64,000 nucleotides of DNA from Galbula dea (GCA_013399015.1 VWZX01002955.1:310001-374000), one strand, 5' to 3'. Positions 42,729 through 54,700 are shown, counted from the stretch's first letter. The notes: generated by a model not told the origin, from the letters alone. Translations and numbers: made by a program.

Positions 42729-44503
42729 AAGAAAACTTAAAAAAAGACAAGAATGCACACTTGGCAATGGAAAAAGGAAAAGTTCTGATGAGGTTGATTT
42801 GCTCTTGTTACTGTATTGCTTTAAGACTTAGTCACTCAGTTTTTGTGTCTGAAGACCAAGGTGAAATCCTAGCTCTCCTGACCCCCAGCAGCAAATCTTT
42901 GGTAGCTTTGTTCAGCAGGTACAGGATTTTCCTTTCAGTATCTCTAGGTTAATTCATTCATGGATCCAGAATTTACCATTAATATGAAATCAGAATCCAT
43001 CCTGAATTATGTAGTAAACTCAACTCCTTTTTTTTTTTCCCCCCAAGAGTGGCATGAAATGTTTTCCACATGCCCATGTTGTGCAAAAAAAATAGGGGAG
43101 GGATCTTAAAGTCCAGTAACATGAAATGAGTCAATGACTGAGTTGGATTGAGCTGCTTCATGCAAATAATTTGGAAATCCACTCTGCCATGACCATGGTG
43201 GAAGTGGAATTTGCACAAACCCTCAGCATAGAACATGGTTTCCAGAATCAATGTTGTTTGTGTGATGTCTGTGAAGTAACTGGCTTGGTTGCACAGATTA
43301 AGTGGTTGGTGAGTGGCATTCCAGTGTCTACACTGCCATGAAGCTAGACCAAGATTTTCATGTTGTATTTCTGTGTGCTTCAGTTCTCTTGTGATCTCTC
43401 CCTCCCTCTTTTCTTTCTGATTGGAATGGATGCAGAATTTTGGCAGAAGCTTTCCTTTTTTGGTACTGCAGCAGTCTAGTTATTCTGCACTAAAGTCAAA
43501 CCTGGTCATTCCAGTGCTGCCTGTTCCTCTTGTCTCACTGTAGCTGTTGTTTGTTTCACTAGGGCCTGGGTTCCTGGAGGGCTGCACTTCTTCCTATTCC
43601 CTAACTCAGCTGCAGAGGAAACTCTGGGGTACCCACAGTAAAAAAAGAAAACCCACAAGACCTCAAAGTTCTGGGCACTGGAAAGTTTGGGACAGGGAAA
43701 AGCAAGCAGCATAGCTAAAGTATAGCTAAAATGCTGTGGAAGTTTGACCCAGGACAGGTTTTGTACACCTGTGTGACTTGGGACCATTTGTAGGGTGTCA
43801 AGAGGTGGAACTGCACCTCCAAAAAACATCCACACTGACTCTTGTAGGTGGAGAGCTGCAAGGCTGGCAGGGGACATAGGCTGTTTGGCTTGCTGTGTGT
43901 TCTTTAATCTCAGTGTGGCTGAGAGAAATGAGACCTTTCCCTGCCCTCCACCAAACCCCAGACTCTTTCCACTCCTTTCAGCTTTGATGTGAACTATAGC
44001 TTATGAAATACTCTGAAAAATGGTAATAGAACCTAACATGATAGTGTAAGGAATAAGAACAGATTCTTAATGTCACAAAAGGGTTGAAAGAGTTTGGTCA
44101 GTTAGTTATTTGCACATTTTAGACACTCAATTACCTATGGAGAAGGTAGCAAAAGTGGATAGGAGACCTTGAGCAAATGGAAGTAATCTTCAGATTACTT
44201 GAAGATTTGTGGTAACTGAGTCACACTGCATGGAAAATTAGGGCTGGTCTAAAATCCTTATGTTAATTGAACTGCAGAAATAAATGTTAGGAGACATTTT
44301 AGCTGAAATGTCTTCACCACCAAATGTGGATTTCTCTAGCTCCAATGTAGAAACCAGTGGTGGGTTGGCTTTTGGGTTTTTAGTGAATGTGATCTGGAGC
44401 TACCAATCTAATGAAATGAGTCCTGATTTACTTAGCAAAACAAAAACCAAACCACACATCCATGCCACTGTTGTGCACTTTTGTCTTCCTATTTGTTGAG
44501 ATT

Positions 44504-44650
44504 TCATAGGATCATAGGATTGTCAGAGTTGGAAGGGACCTCAAAGATCATCTAGTTCCAACCCCCCTGCCTGGCAGGGACACCAGCCACTAGATCAGGT
44601 TACCCAGGGCCCCATCAAGCCTTGTCTTAAAAGCTTCCAGGGATGAGGCT
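44504..44650 (-). mobile_element. CR1 LINE 3' fragment, antisense, within KRAS 3' UTR
   Basis: The antisense CR1 tail (ataggatcataggattgtca, ggaagggacctcaaagatca) is followed by the lower 3' body up to about 44650. It is nearly identical in its first 130 bp to the copy at 39371, so both come from the same subfamily. Conserved UTR sequence resumes on both sides. Confidence 0.92.
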
Positions 44651-45558
44651 ATTTTGGTGAAGCATGTTGGATTGCAGCTTGCACAAGTTGATCTCTCAGT
44701 TATTCTGTCTCTCCCTGTTGGAAATGCTTGCAGAGAACATAACCTGGGTGCTCTCTGTTCTGATAGCAACTAACTGAGCATGTGCAGCACCTCCCCCATG
44801 AACACATTCAGTTGCCATGTGGCAGGGTGTGGGACACCTTCTTACATTAGCTTTATGTAACTCTGAGAAAACAACAACTTTATCCTTGGCTTTCTCAGAA
44901 TCTCAATTCAATTCTTCTAACCAGTCTCATTGCCCTAAAATTGTTGCTAACTTAATTCAGTGTATAGATTTTGTTCCAGCAACAGGATCTCTTGTCATGG
45001 GTAAACATGGACACACAATCTTCTGCTCTTGGCTGTGCTATGAAGCAATACAATGGTTACCTTCAAAGACCATCAGACTGTAAACAAATCATTGTGTCTC
45101 AAGTTTACATCAAGCTACACAGATGGTAAATCTTTCCTAACATTTCTTTATTCCACTGTCTTGTGTTTTCATGTTGAAAATACTTCTGCTTTTTCCTCTT
45201 TTGAGTGCCAACTTCTTCCTAGAATGACTTCTTAATGTAATATGTTTACCTGGAATGTATTTGAACTATTTTTGTATAGTGTAAACTGAAACATGCACAT
45301 TTTGTACATTGTGCTTTATTTGATGTGGAACATAATGCAGTGTGATCCAGTTTTTCCATCCTTTGGTTGCCTGACCTGGGAATGTTGGTCATACCAGACA
45401 TTAAGTTAAAAAAGGTAGAAAAACACAAAAAAGCAGCAAAAAGACCACTGTTTGTTTTAAGATTTTTAATGTTTTTAGGAGTATGTGCTGTGAGGTGATC
45501 TGGAATTTGTCCTTTTTTTTTTTTTGTCCAACTGTACTGCTCCTATTTATTGTAATGT

Positions 45559-45564
45559 AATAAA
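45559..45564 (+). promoter_or_regulatory. KRAS: Distal KRAS polyadenylation signal
   Basis: AATAAA sits in the context TGTAATGTAATAAAAAATAG, the conserved distal end of KRAS mRNA. Cleavage is expected about 15-25 nt downstream. Confidence 0.9.
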
Positions 45565-45589
45565 AAATAGTTATTGTGAGTTGCTGTCT

Positions 45590-47115
45590 CACTTCCCTTC
45601 TTGCTCTCCAGGAATCTTGCACCTCTGTATCAGGGCATCCCATGAACTGGGTGGGTTTGGCACCTCTTCTGCTTTTCTGCTCCTCCTGCCTGTCACAAAG
45701 CTGTTGTCCTTGCCCACTGTTGTTCCCTCCTTCTGAGAGAGGCTGCTGCTGTGCTTGGACAAAATGCTTTACCACAGAATCAAGGTTAGAAGAGACCTCC
45801 AACATCATGGGAGTCCAAGCAGCAACCTAACACCACCATGCCACTGAATCCCTGCAGCAGTCCCTGTCCCCTGGGCTGAGCAGAGCCTCTCTTCAACTCA
45901 GGTTCCACTTCTCACTCACCACTGCATGCTGCTCAGGCTCTACCATCCAGGCATGCCCCAGAGACCTTGTTTCACTACTCTAACAGCAAACTGGATTGGA
46001 ATTGCTCTCCAAGTTGAAAACACTCTTGAATCTTTGTTCTTATTCTTTCTTTGTTCCCAGGCCCAGCTGCATGTTTATTTTCTTCTCTCAAATGCCTTCC
46101 ATAAACTTACAGAGAATGTGAAAGATATTGTTGAGTACTGCTTGTGTCCTAGAGGGGCAAAAACAGCATGAAAAAGCATTGCTGTTTTACAAATGCAGGC
46201 TTTGGCTCTTTGTTGCCATGTCTGGATAGTCTTTTAGCAGTTACTGAGAAGGGGAGGCTACATGTTGTAGACAGAAGTATAAATTCAGGATGTTTAACAG
46301 CAACATGTTGTAGAGGAGTTAAATTGATGTGGAAGGACTTTCTCAGGGGCTAGAAACTGAAGCACACACATGTCAGCACGTGGCAGTACTGTCTCATTGG
46401 CCATCTTTCTGCAGTTAGTGTGAAGAGTTGCTCTTGCCAACAGTTCTGAACAACCCTAGTAGGTACAGAGTATCAGCTCTAGCACAGGATTGTGCAAGTC
46501 AGGTCAAGGTCTGCAGAGTTAACCATGGAGCAAACAGCTCTGGTCAGACTTCTCTTTTCTCTTCCAGGGGAAAGGATCAAGTTCCTGCTACAGCAGTTAC
46601 ACAACATCAGAAAGCAGCAGCAGCAGGAATTGTCTTCAGGGTCTAAGTGCTTCAGTTACTGTTGCTCACATTCACCCCCTTCATGACCCCATAGTCTCCC
46701 AGAGTAGCCCCAGCCTGCCCTCACTCTTCCAAGCTAAGCAGCTGTAGTTAAAATCTAAGACTTTACCTTTGAAAAGGTGCTCACCTATGGTAGAAATCAA
46801 TCATCAAACACAGAAGGCTTTCCAACTCAGAGTAACCCAAGTAACAAGTGTAGCACCTTGAACTGGCACTGGAACACAGCTATCAGGGAAGCAGAGCTAG
46901 CTGTTCACCATGTACATCCCAGTGAAACAACAGAATCATCTTACCAGAGCTTCCTGCAGCCTTGTGTCACACATCAGCTTTTGGTTCAAGGTCAAAAGGG
47001 CTTGAGAACTACTTCTGCCACATCTAAAACCTCCACCCTTCAGGTGACTCCTTAAGGGTATGCCAACAACTCCTCCTGTGTGCTTTAGATGGGTTGGAAG
47101 GATTTCAGTGGCACT
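45590..47115. other. KRAS-ETFRF1 convergent intergenic spacer
   Basis: A 1.5 kb spacer separates the 3' ends of the two genes. It contains one short CR1 tail remnant and nothing else that I can name. Short open frames have no recognisable similarity. Confidence 0.7.
45772..45848 (-). mobile_element. Short CR1 3' tail remnant, antisense
   Basis: The sequence cacagaatcaaggttagaag, then agacctccaacatcat and caccaccatgccactga, is the antisense 3' end of a different CR1 subfamily from the 39371 and 44504 copies. Confidence 0.7.
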
Positions 47116-47139
47116 TCTGAGGTTACAACTCTCTCATTC

Positions 47140-47145
47140 TTTATT
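47140..47145 (-). promoter_or_regulatory. ETFRF1: ETFRF1 polyadenylation signal
   Basis: AATAAA on the minus strand (TTTATT on plus) lies 43 nt past the stop codon, predicting a very short 3' UTR. A longer form cannot be excluded. Confidence 0.6.
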
Positions 47146-47187
47146 GGGCTGGATTGGCATCGTTACAGGCAAGGGCATCAGCACCAG

Positions 47188-47403
47188 TCACTGATTGTTG
47201 TCACTGTAGTAGCGTTGCTTCAGAGCTCTGTATTTCCTGAGGAAGTACAGAGCCTCCAGCTCTTTGATAACAAACTCTCCTCGTGCAATCAGTTCCTTAA
47301 TTTTTTCAGGGTCTTTCACATCTTTGTTTTTTAGGAAAGCTGCTTTCAAACGGCTTCTAAAGTAGTCTGCTCCTTTGGGATACTCCCTTCCCAGATACAG
47401 CAG
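47188..47403 (-). CDS. ETFRF1: ETFRF1 last coding exon
   Basis: It starts after the minus-strand acceptor TCTCCTTGAAG and encodes 71 residues to TGA at 47188-47190. Confidence 0.95.
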   Translation of the reverse strand: MLYLGREYPKGADYFRSRLKAAFLKNKDVKDPEKIKELIARGEFVIKELEALYFLRKYRALKQRYYSDNNQ

Positions 47404-47567
47404 CTTCAAGGAGAGAAGGAAAGAACAAGATTGATTTGTTGAAGTTTGAAATGAATTCACGTGTGCAGTGAAAAGGATTTGGTCTGGTTAAGGAAAGTGC
47501 TCATAGTATTTCAGACACTTACATTTTTGTATAGATTCAACACTTCACCTCTTAAAGAATTGGCCAT
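47188..47567 (-). CDS. ETFRF1: ETFRF1 (LYRM5), electron transfer flavoprotein regulatory factor
   Basis: Two coding exons join to an 86-residue protein. The first exon, 47567 down to 47523, encodes MANSLRGEVLNLYKN before donor GTAAGT. The second, 47403 down to 47188, encodes LLYLGREYPKGADYF and continues to the stop. This is a LYR-motif (complex 1 LYR) protein of the mitochondrial matrix. In mammals it binds electron transfer flavoprotein and promotes loss of its FAD. The LYK plus GREYP core and the end segment FLRKYRALKQRYYSD are typical. The length fits the family (about 86-90). The start is the ATG of the short exon; the longer open frame extending upstream of 47403 is intron read-through and was not used. 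A non-coding first exon should lie in the CpG island near 48440-48560. Confidence 0.95.
47523..47567 (-). CDS. ETFRF1: ETFRF1 first coding exon
   Basis: It holds 15 codons, MANSLRGEVLNLYKN, ending in phase 0 before GTAAGT on the minus strand. The exon is missed by a simple frame search because of its length. Confidence 0.92.
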
Positions 47568-48442
47568 TCTCACATTTCAGTGAACTCTTTATTCTTGTCT
47601 TATTTTTTTGTTTACCTAAAGAATAATCAGTTTGACATTAGCCTTCCGTGGGAGTCAGTAAATCCCAGCCTCAGCCTCCACAGGAACTGCATGATTTCTC
47701 ACCAGGCTCCTTGCTCTTACTGAGCCCTGTCTGCTCTAACTCCATTATTTCCTGTTCTAATCTCTGTCCTTTCTGCTTTTGGCTTCTTTGATTTTTTGTT
47801 CCTGTCCAGTTTCTCTTCTCCCTCTGTCCTCATCTCAGACAGAAAACAAGAAACCTTCAGAACCTTTCAGCTACTGTCACACTGCTTTATCTTTGTGCTA
47901 TGCATCAGCTGTGTGCTCTCAGTTCTCTACCTGGCTACTAGACTGGCAGCTGCTTTGTCAGGGGTCTGCTAAAGAAACATTTCCATCTGTACACATATAA
48001 ACACACGGTGGTACGTATACGGAATGAAATACAAATAGAAGTTCCTACAGCTTTTGTGTTCGTATAAGATTTTGCTTTTCTAAAGCCGTTTAACAGCATC
48101 ACGGGCAGAGGCCAGCGCACACCGGCAAGACGTCACGTAAAACGTAAACAAATAAAGCGTTAGCAACGAAGTAGATCGAGTTTTATTCTAGTAAATAAAA
48201 GCAATGGGTATCCGGCCCAGCCTCCTCTGGCGCTGCGGAAGCGGCAGGCCTCCGGCAGGACCAAGGCCGTCCCTCGGGCTGCCACCTCCCCCTCTATGGC
48301 CTACGGGGGTTGAAGCCGAGGCCGGGGCCTGATGCCTACCGCCCTATCCTGCCCTGTGCCTCCGCGCAAACCCCCCATCACCCGTTCTCTCCCCGGTGGG
48401 GGCCCGCGGGGCAGCAGAAGAAAGGAAACGTCAACCTCTCAC

Positions 48443-48560
48443 CAGCTCACCGCCGCAAAACTCGCCGGCGCCGCTTGGACGACGCAGCCGTAAAGTGAGT
48501 CGCGGTGCTGCTTCCGGCCGGCAGGCGGCGGGCGGTGGGAGGGAGGGAGGCCATTGGCGG
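48443..48560 (-). other. ETFRF1: Possible ETFRF1 non-coding exon 1
   Basis: This is inferred only from its place in the CpG island and two overlapping donor candidates on the minus strand (CTG before GTGAGA at 48442, or GCG before GTGAGC at 48450). The 5' limit is arbitrary. Confidence 0.3.
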
Positions 48561-48586
48561 AGGGAAGAGCGCGGGAGGAGGGGCTG

Positions 48587-48600
48587 GTCGCCTAGGCAAC
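48587..48600 (+). promoter_or_regulatory. DNAI7: RFX X-box, full consensus match
   Basis: GTCGCCTAGGCAAC fits the X-box consensus RYYNYYWWRRNRAC at every position. X-boxes bound by RFX factors are the standard promoter element of motile-cilia genes, which fits DNAI7. It is 59 bp upstream of the start codon. Confidence 0.75.
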
Positions 48601-48630
48601 GCCGCGGCAAGCACGCGACAGGAGGGGCTG

Positions 48631-48644
48631 GTCGCCTGGGCGAC
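48631..48644 (+). promoter_or_regulatory. DNAI7: Second RFX X-box, one mismatch
   Basis: GTCGCCTGGGCGAC differs from the consensus at one of the central W positions. It lies in a direct repeat of the first site (shared GGAGGGGCTGGTCGCCT, 44 bp apart) and 15 bp upstream of the ATG. Confidence 0.5.
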
Positions 48645-48658
48645 GCGGCGGCGGCGCC

Positions 48659-48661
48659 ATG
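48659..48661 (+). CDS. DNAI7: DNAI7 coding exon 1 (ATG only)
   Basis: The initiator ATG in GCGCCATGG is the last codon of exon 1, directly followed by the donor GTGAGA. Reading on into the intron is not supported because exon 2 restores a lysine-rich start typical of the family. Confidence 0.8.
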
Positions 48662-48730
48662 GTGAGAGCAGGGGGCCCAGCAGGTCTCGGGGTTCGTCTT
48701 CTCCTTACGGCAGTCTGTTCCGGTGGTTTG

Positions 48731-48765
<35 letters not shown>

Positions 48766-51700
48766 CCCNTGGGGACGGCCACGGAGCTGGACTTGGGCCC
48801 TCAGCTGGTGCCAACGAGGGCGGGCGGCAGCCGGTTGTGCCCCCGCGGTGGGCCTGGGGGCGGGGGGGCGAGGGGCTGGGTAGTGCCGGTGTAGCTGAAG
48901 GGCTTCGAGGTACTGCAGGTAAAGAGGAAAGGCGAGAGCAGCGGGGATAAGGTGGTGAAGCGGATAAGGGTTGGCTTCAGGTTGCACCAGGGGAGGTTCA
49001 GATTGGCTATTCAGATGAAGTTCTTCCCCAAGAGAGTTATCAGGGATTTACGCAGGCTGCCCAGGGAGGTGGTGATATCACCATCCCTGGAAAGGGTTGG
49101 ATAAACGTGTAGATGTGGTGCTTGGAGACGTGGTTTAGTGGTGAGCATGGTAGTGTGGGGTGGATCTTGGGACTCGAGGATCTCAGAGGGCTTTTCCTAA
49201 CATAGTGATTCGGTGAGTCTCTGAGGCATTTCCATCGGCTGCTGAAGTATTGCTTTATGGGAAAAAAGATTTAAGACTGCAAAAAATCACCTGAAGGGCA
49301 TGTTAGCTTTTCTGCAATCTCCAATCTAACTTCTTGTGCTGTGGCTTTTGACTGTGGTTGCTTAGTGTGAAACTCACCTTGGAGGTAACTCAGACTTGGT
49401 TGTCAGAGTCACAGTGCAGTACCAAGTTTCTGGTTGGTCCTGTGCCCAGCCTGGCTTCTCCTTCTCCCCTTGCTCCATCCCCCAGGGAATAGTCTCCTGT
49501 GGGTAGTTAATCACACTGAAGTGATGTATATCCACAGGGCAGTGCTTGGACATGGCACAGGAAAGGCACATGTCTGATAAATCAAGGAAAGGATTCGCTG
49601 TTAGAGGTGGTGCTGAGGGACCTGCTTTGGTGGTGACTTGGCAGTGTTAGGATCTAACAGTTGGACTTGATCTTAGAGATCTCTTCCACCTTTACTGATT
49701 CTATGATTCAGTGTTTGGCTTTCTGGACTCTGCCCTTATTTCCTGCACTTGTTTGGAGAAATCCCCAGTTCCATTCCTTCCCTTCAGGTGTAGGGTCCCC
49801 AGGAATGCCAAAGGACTGGGTGGTGTTTCTGTTAGTGTTGGTAAGAGCAGCACACAGGATCAACTGAGAAGCTCAGAAAACAAAATCTTTTTGACCAAAT
49901 GATGTCTCAGCCTAAATTACCTATTTGTTGTGTGTTGATTTGTTTATACTTGATACCCTGTTCTCTGATGCTCACTTTCCTTTTTTTCCCTCCCAAACCC
50001 TCATCTTCTAGGGTCCAAAAAAGAAGAAAAAGGTAAGCAGAAACATGCTCTAGTTGATGTAGAGCATTTTGACCCTTGCAAGTGTTCATTTAGGTAGTGT
50101 GCCAGCACACTTCTGTTAGTTTGGAAATGTTATGGCTAAAATTACAAAGCACTTTGTGCTGAATGAAGACATCAGCTACTTCTGGAGGCAGTGTCTACAC
50201 ACCAATATCTTGAAGAGGACCTGGCATAGTAAGGGTGCTGTGGCACCTCAGCAGTGTGGTTTTTATTCTATCAGTGGGGAATCTATGAGTGCTGTGAGTT
50301 AACAGGACAAAAAGAAATGTTCTGGTTTGGTTTATCTGCTACAGGACAGTAGATTTGGCATGTTGCTAAAACAGACCACCAAAAAATGGACAAGGATTGA
50401 TAATTTTATCTCTAATAAATAATAACATTGGTAATTTCTGAGAAGCCCAAATTTAAGATGTGTTTATTGTAGGATTGGCCTAGAGATTGGACAGCAGACT
50501 GTCTTGAGTTGCAGCTAGGATTTCAGGACAGAAAAGAGAACTCTTGTTGGTTGTCTTGTGAGTTAGATACTTCTAAATACCCAGGCTTGCCTGAGTCCCA
50601 AAACAGATTTCCCAGTATTTCCTAAGATGTTTGAAGTTGTAACATCTGCTTTCTTAGCAGATCTACCTGTTATTCAGATCCTACATTAAACCAAGAGGTT
50701 TCAATTCTCTCCTACTGTGGCTGGCTGTGTTCAGGGCTGTCTAGGATAGAATAATATGTTAATTATAAGAACATATATTACATCCTGAAGATGTGAGGAA
50801 GATTGATTGTCCAGGATGTAGAGTGCCATTCTGGAGGCTTCACTGACTCTGTAGGGAGACTAAAATCTTAATTCAGGGCCAAGTTAGAGAGGGCAAATAC
50901 CTCCCAAAATGTATTGAAGTCACACTGACATTTCTTTTCTTTTCATTTATTGCAAACCTTCTTTCTGGTGGCAAAAAGAAACTTAGCAAAGCTGAACGAC
51001 TGAGGTTACAGAGAGAAGAAGAAAGGAGGCTGAAAGAGGAAGGTACTCTGCACATTTCTAGAGCAGATTTGCTGCCACAAATCACTTAGTTTAAACAGTA
51101 CCCCTGTCTGAACATCAGGTCCATCTCTTCTACTTCCCTTTTCTGCCTTTAAGCCAACATGGTCAAGGCTTGGGCAAGCTGTGGCTGCTAGCAATAGTAA
51201 AGGGGCAACTAATCCCTTGAAACCTGTGCAGGGAGGAGTAGCAGCTCAGGTGAGTAGAGGCAGGTTTGGAAACTGCCTGACTCTTGCCTCTGTGCAACAC
51301 AAATACACTTCAAGTGATTTACATGCAGGCAGTAACATTCAAGCCAGTGTTTGGGAGCATCTGGATTGATGCCTAGGCTCTGCTAGCTTAAGAGAAGGCT
51401 TAGAGGTTCAAATCAATTTTAGTTTTCACATCCTCTCTAGTTTTCTAGTCCCTGTGGCAGCAAAGAAGAGCTAAAACTGATGTGAAGTAACTAATCCTGA
51501 AGAGGATTTCCATGAACAAAGAGCTAGGGAACTGGGGCAGCCACCTGAAGGCTGTAGGAAAGGAAAAGAGTAACTTGGGACTGAACCACTGGGGCAGTTT
51601 CACCACAGACACTGGATTAAGAACCTGGGCCCAGTCAAGCTGTAGGTGAAGGGAGAGGAGACTCCTGCTGCTGGATCTGAAGGAAGGAGAGGACTTGCTG

Positions 51701-54700
51701 ATCCTTGTCTCCACTTGTCTGGTCACAGCCTGCTGGGGTGGTGCTGTAACTAGTGTTCAGTGCTACAGTTCCCATTCATTTGGCTCATTTCTGGGCAGTA
51801 GAAGCTCCAGCTTGATGCTGGTCATTGTTATGGTTGGGTTGTCACTAGAGCTAGGAAAAAAATTCATTTGTCTGGTTTTCTTAAGCAAAATCTGATTGTG
51901 CTCTTGCCATATTTCCCCATCTCCAGAGGAAGCCCTCCTGCTAGCTGAGCAAGAGGAAGCAGCAAGACTTGAGAAGGAGAGAATTGAACAAGAGCAGATG
52001 GAAAAGCTGAAGGCAAAAGTTAGTTCCTGCTCAGTAGTTACTGAAAAGAACCTGTTCCTATTTCTAAACTTGTGGCAAGGTCTGTAAAGCATTTTTTTAT
52101 TTAGTGTGAGAATGGAAGGAAGTTTCCTTCTGGTCCTGGAGTTGGGAGCAACACAGAGGACATTTTCTGGCATTAAAATAGATTACAGTTAATCTGGGCA
52201 AGCCACTGGTCTTGCAGCTGTGTAAGGAATGGAGTAAAACACAGTACCTGTAAAGTCAAGAGAAATGGTGCTGAATTTTCTCCTGTAATATTCTTTCACT
52301 AAGCAAATATTTGGCTTTGATTCAGAAAAATTCCCTGAAACAAGGTTGTCTTCCCTGGTTTTGATGCCTATAAAGGTGCTGTGGTTTCATACATTAACTT
52401 TGTTTGAATCAATACTTGTTTGGGTTTTTTTTTTTCCCCCTCCATTCCCACTATCAATTGGATGTATTTTTGGGGTTCCTCAATAGTTTTGTGGGCTTTT
52501 TAAAAACCAAAAAAGGAGATTTACCAGACAAAAACCCCTTTTTTTTCCCATCACCTTTATCTTTTTTGAGAAGAGGGGCACTTGCCTGTGCCTCTTGTCC
52601 TTCACACAGTTATTTATTTTTCCCCTAGGGAGAAGAGGACTTAAAAATAATAGAAATTATAAAGAAAATCGTTTTCCCAACATGTGCCTCCATTTCTTTA
52701 GCAGCTCTCAGTGGATGTAGTTACAGGATGCTGAGGTGGAAGCTGTTCCAGTGAGAGGTTGAGGATCAGATGACACCCTGTGTTTATCAGAGGGCTCAGC
52801 AGCTGTGATGACAGCAGCATCACTGTGAACTGCTGCAGTCTTCTCAATGAAATGCTGCATTAAAAAGAATGGAGTTAGTAGTGTTTGGCTTGGTTGGAGG
52901 TATTTGAATGAGTGACCATTTATTGTCTTTGAGAGAAGTGATTGTCAGAAGGAAAGCAAATGCTTCACTGCTCTGTTTGATCTGTGTGCATCTCTGAGCA
53001 GGATCAGGAGCGAAGGGAGGCTGAGCTAGCAGAACTCCAGTCCCTGGAACAGAAGTTTCTGTCTGCACAGCAGTGGAAAAGAGATTGCAGAGCATATGCA
53101 AAGGTGAGCTTGCTTTCCAAAATCTGCACAGTGTCACAGAGGTTTGACAATGAGGAGACTTTAGGCCATGGCTCCATTTCTTCAGCTTGGCTGTGTGCTC
53201 TGACTGCTTCTGTCACAAGGCAGTAACTGGCCACACTCATTCCCCTCTGTGTCCTGTACTTTGATGTACACAGAGAAGAAACATGAGCAGAGAGAAGCCT
53301 GTCTGGCTGATTGAGGTATTAAAGCCCCAAAGCTTAGCCCAGCAGTCAAGAGGAATTGTGGTTTAGGTGTTCTGGTCTTTGTCCTTCCTTTTCTCTTTAA
53401 TTCTTTCTACTTTTATACATTCCCTTCTAGGTGATGAATTGATCCCAGGAGCCAGTGTTAGGCTCATGGGTAGAGTTAAGTGCCTGTAGCCTGTCACTGG
53501 GGTTTATTTTCTTCCCTCACCCATAAGAATGACTAATGATTGTCTTGAAAACAAAATCAGTCAAAGAAAACTCCAGTACCTAGGGTCTCACATTCCCACC
53601 AGAGCTTTCTGTAACAGCTGAATTGGTGCTGGTAAAGAGGATAAAGTCTCCTTCAGAGGCAGAGAAGGGAGGAATATACAAGTTGGAGTAGAAGGCTTTT
53701 AAGCAGCTTTATTACCAGTTTTTTTGGCAGTGCCTGGTTTGAGAGCTCTCTGCCTCTTCCACCTCAGTCATGCCCTCAGTCATTTATTCTTTCAGCCCCT
53801 CATTTGTGGCAGGTGCTGAATTCCTTGCTTTTGTAGACACACAAGCTCTACCTAGCAGAAAGGGAACCACTGGTAAGTGAGTCAGTACAGAGAGAAGAGA
53901 TGAGGTGGGCAGAAGAACCCTAACACATGATTAGCACAGTAAACCCCTTTGTTTCTGACACTGTGATAGCCAGGTGGTGTCACAGTCCTGTTTAGATGCA
54001 GGTGTCAATGTATCACTAGAACAGATTTGCCTTTTTCTTGGAATGATGATAGTCTTTTGCCCCAGGTGCCCATATCTGCTTTTCTCTGAACATTTGCTGC
54101 AGTGGGAGCATTACCTGAGCTGTGATGGAAGTCCTGACCCAACTGTCCTGCAGGAAATAAATACTTTCATAAGCTTATGGAGTGAGGATCAAGATGAGGA
54201 CATTCAAGTTGTCATGGAGAAGGGAGAACAGGTGCTAACTGTAAGTGTTATAATGGCATTTTTCTCTTTAAGCTTTCCAGACTCTATCCCTCACAGCCCT
54301 CTTCCCTCTCCCTTTCTTATTTTATTCTTATTTTTAATGCAGCCAAATGACTGAAATTCCTTTGAACCTTCAAAACCCACAAGTTTTATCTTCAGTTTTA
54401 GCATTTCTTGAAGTACAGATTTATTGTTGACTCTAAAGAATCATAGAATCATCTGGGTTGGAAGGGACCTCAGAGGTCATCTAGTCCAATCCCCCTGTAG
54501 TGAGCAGGGACATCCCCAACTAGATCAGGTTGCTCAGAACCTTGTCCAGCCTCACCTTGAACACCTCCAGGGACAGGGCCTCAACCACCTCCCTGGGCAA
54601 CCTGTTCCAGTGTTCCACTCCCCTCATGGGAAGGAACTTTCTCCTAATATCTAATCTAAATCTACTCCTCTCTAATTTAAAGCCATTTCCCCTTGTCCTT

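Larger units (their letters stand above)
42055..45585 (+). other. KRAS: KRAS 3' UTR
   Basis: The sequence after the 4B stop matches the mammalian KRAS 3' UTR as I know it at several points. Near the start are ATTATTAGCATTTGTTTTAG and AACTAGCAATGCCTGTGAA. At the far end there is near-continuous similarity over about 45140-45585, including TTTACCTGGAATGTATTT and GGAGTATGTGCTGTGA. At about 3.5 kb it is shorter than the human 4.5 kb UTR. A CR1 fragment interrupts it at 44504-44650. Confidence 0.93.
48050..48900. promoter_or_regulatory. Bidirectional CpG-island promoter of ETFRF1 and DNAI7
   Basis: CpG density rises abruptly at about 48050 and declines after about 48900. ETFRF1 runs leftwards and DNAI7 rightwards from it. 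The minus strand has donor-like GTGAGC and GTGAGA at about 48450 and 48442, which could end a non-coding ETFRF1 exon 1. An inverted CCAAT box (CCATTGG) is at 48551-48557. Two RFX-type X-boxes lie at 48587-48600 and 48631-48644, just before the DNAI7 start codon. Confidence 0.8.

Noticed and set aside
47188..47460. Single-exon reading of ETFRF1 starting at 47460
   Set aside because: The first 19 residues of that frame are intron. The proper start is the ATG exon at 47567, which restores the family N-terminus MANSLRGEVL.
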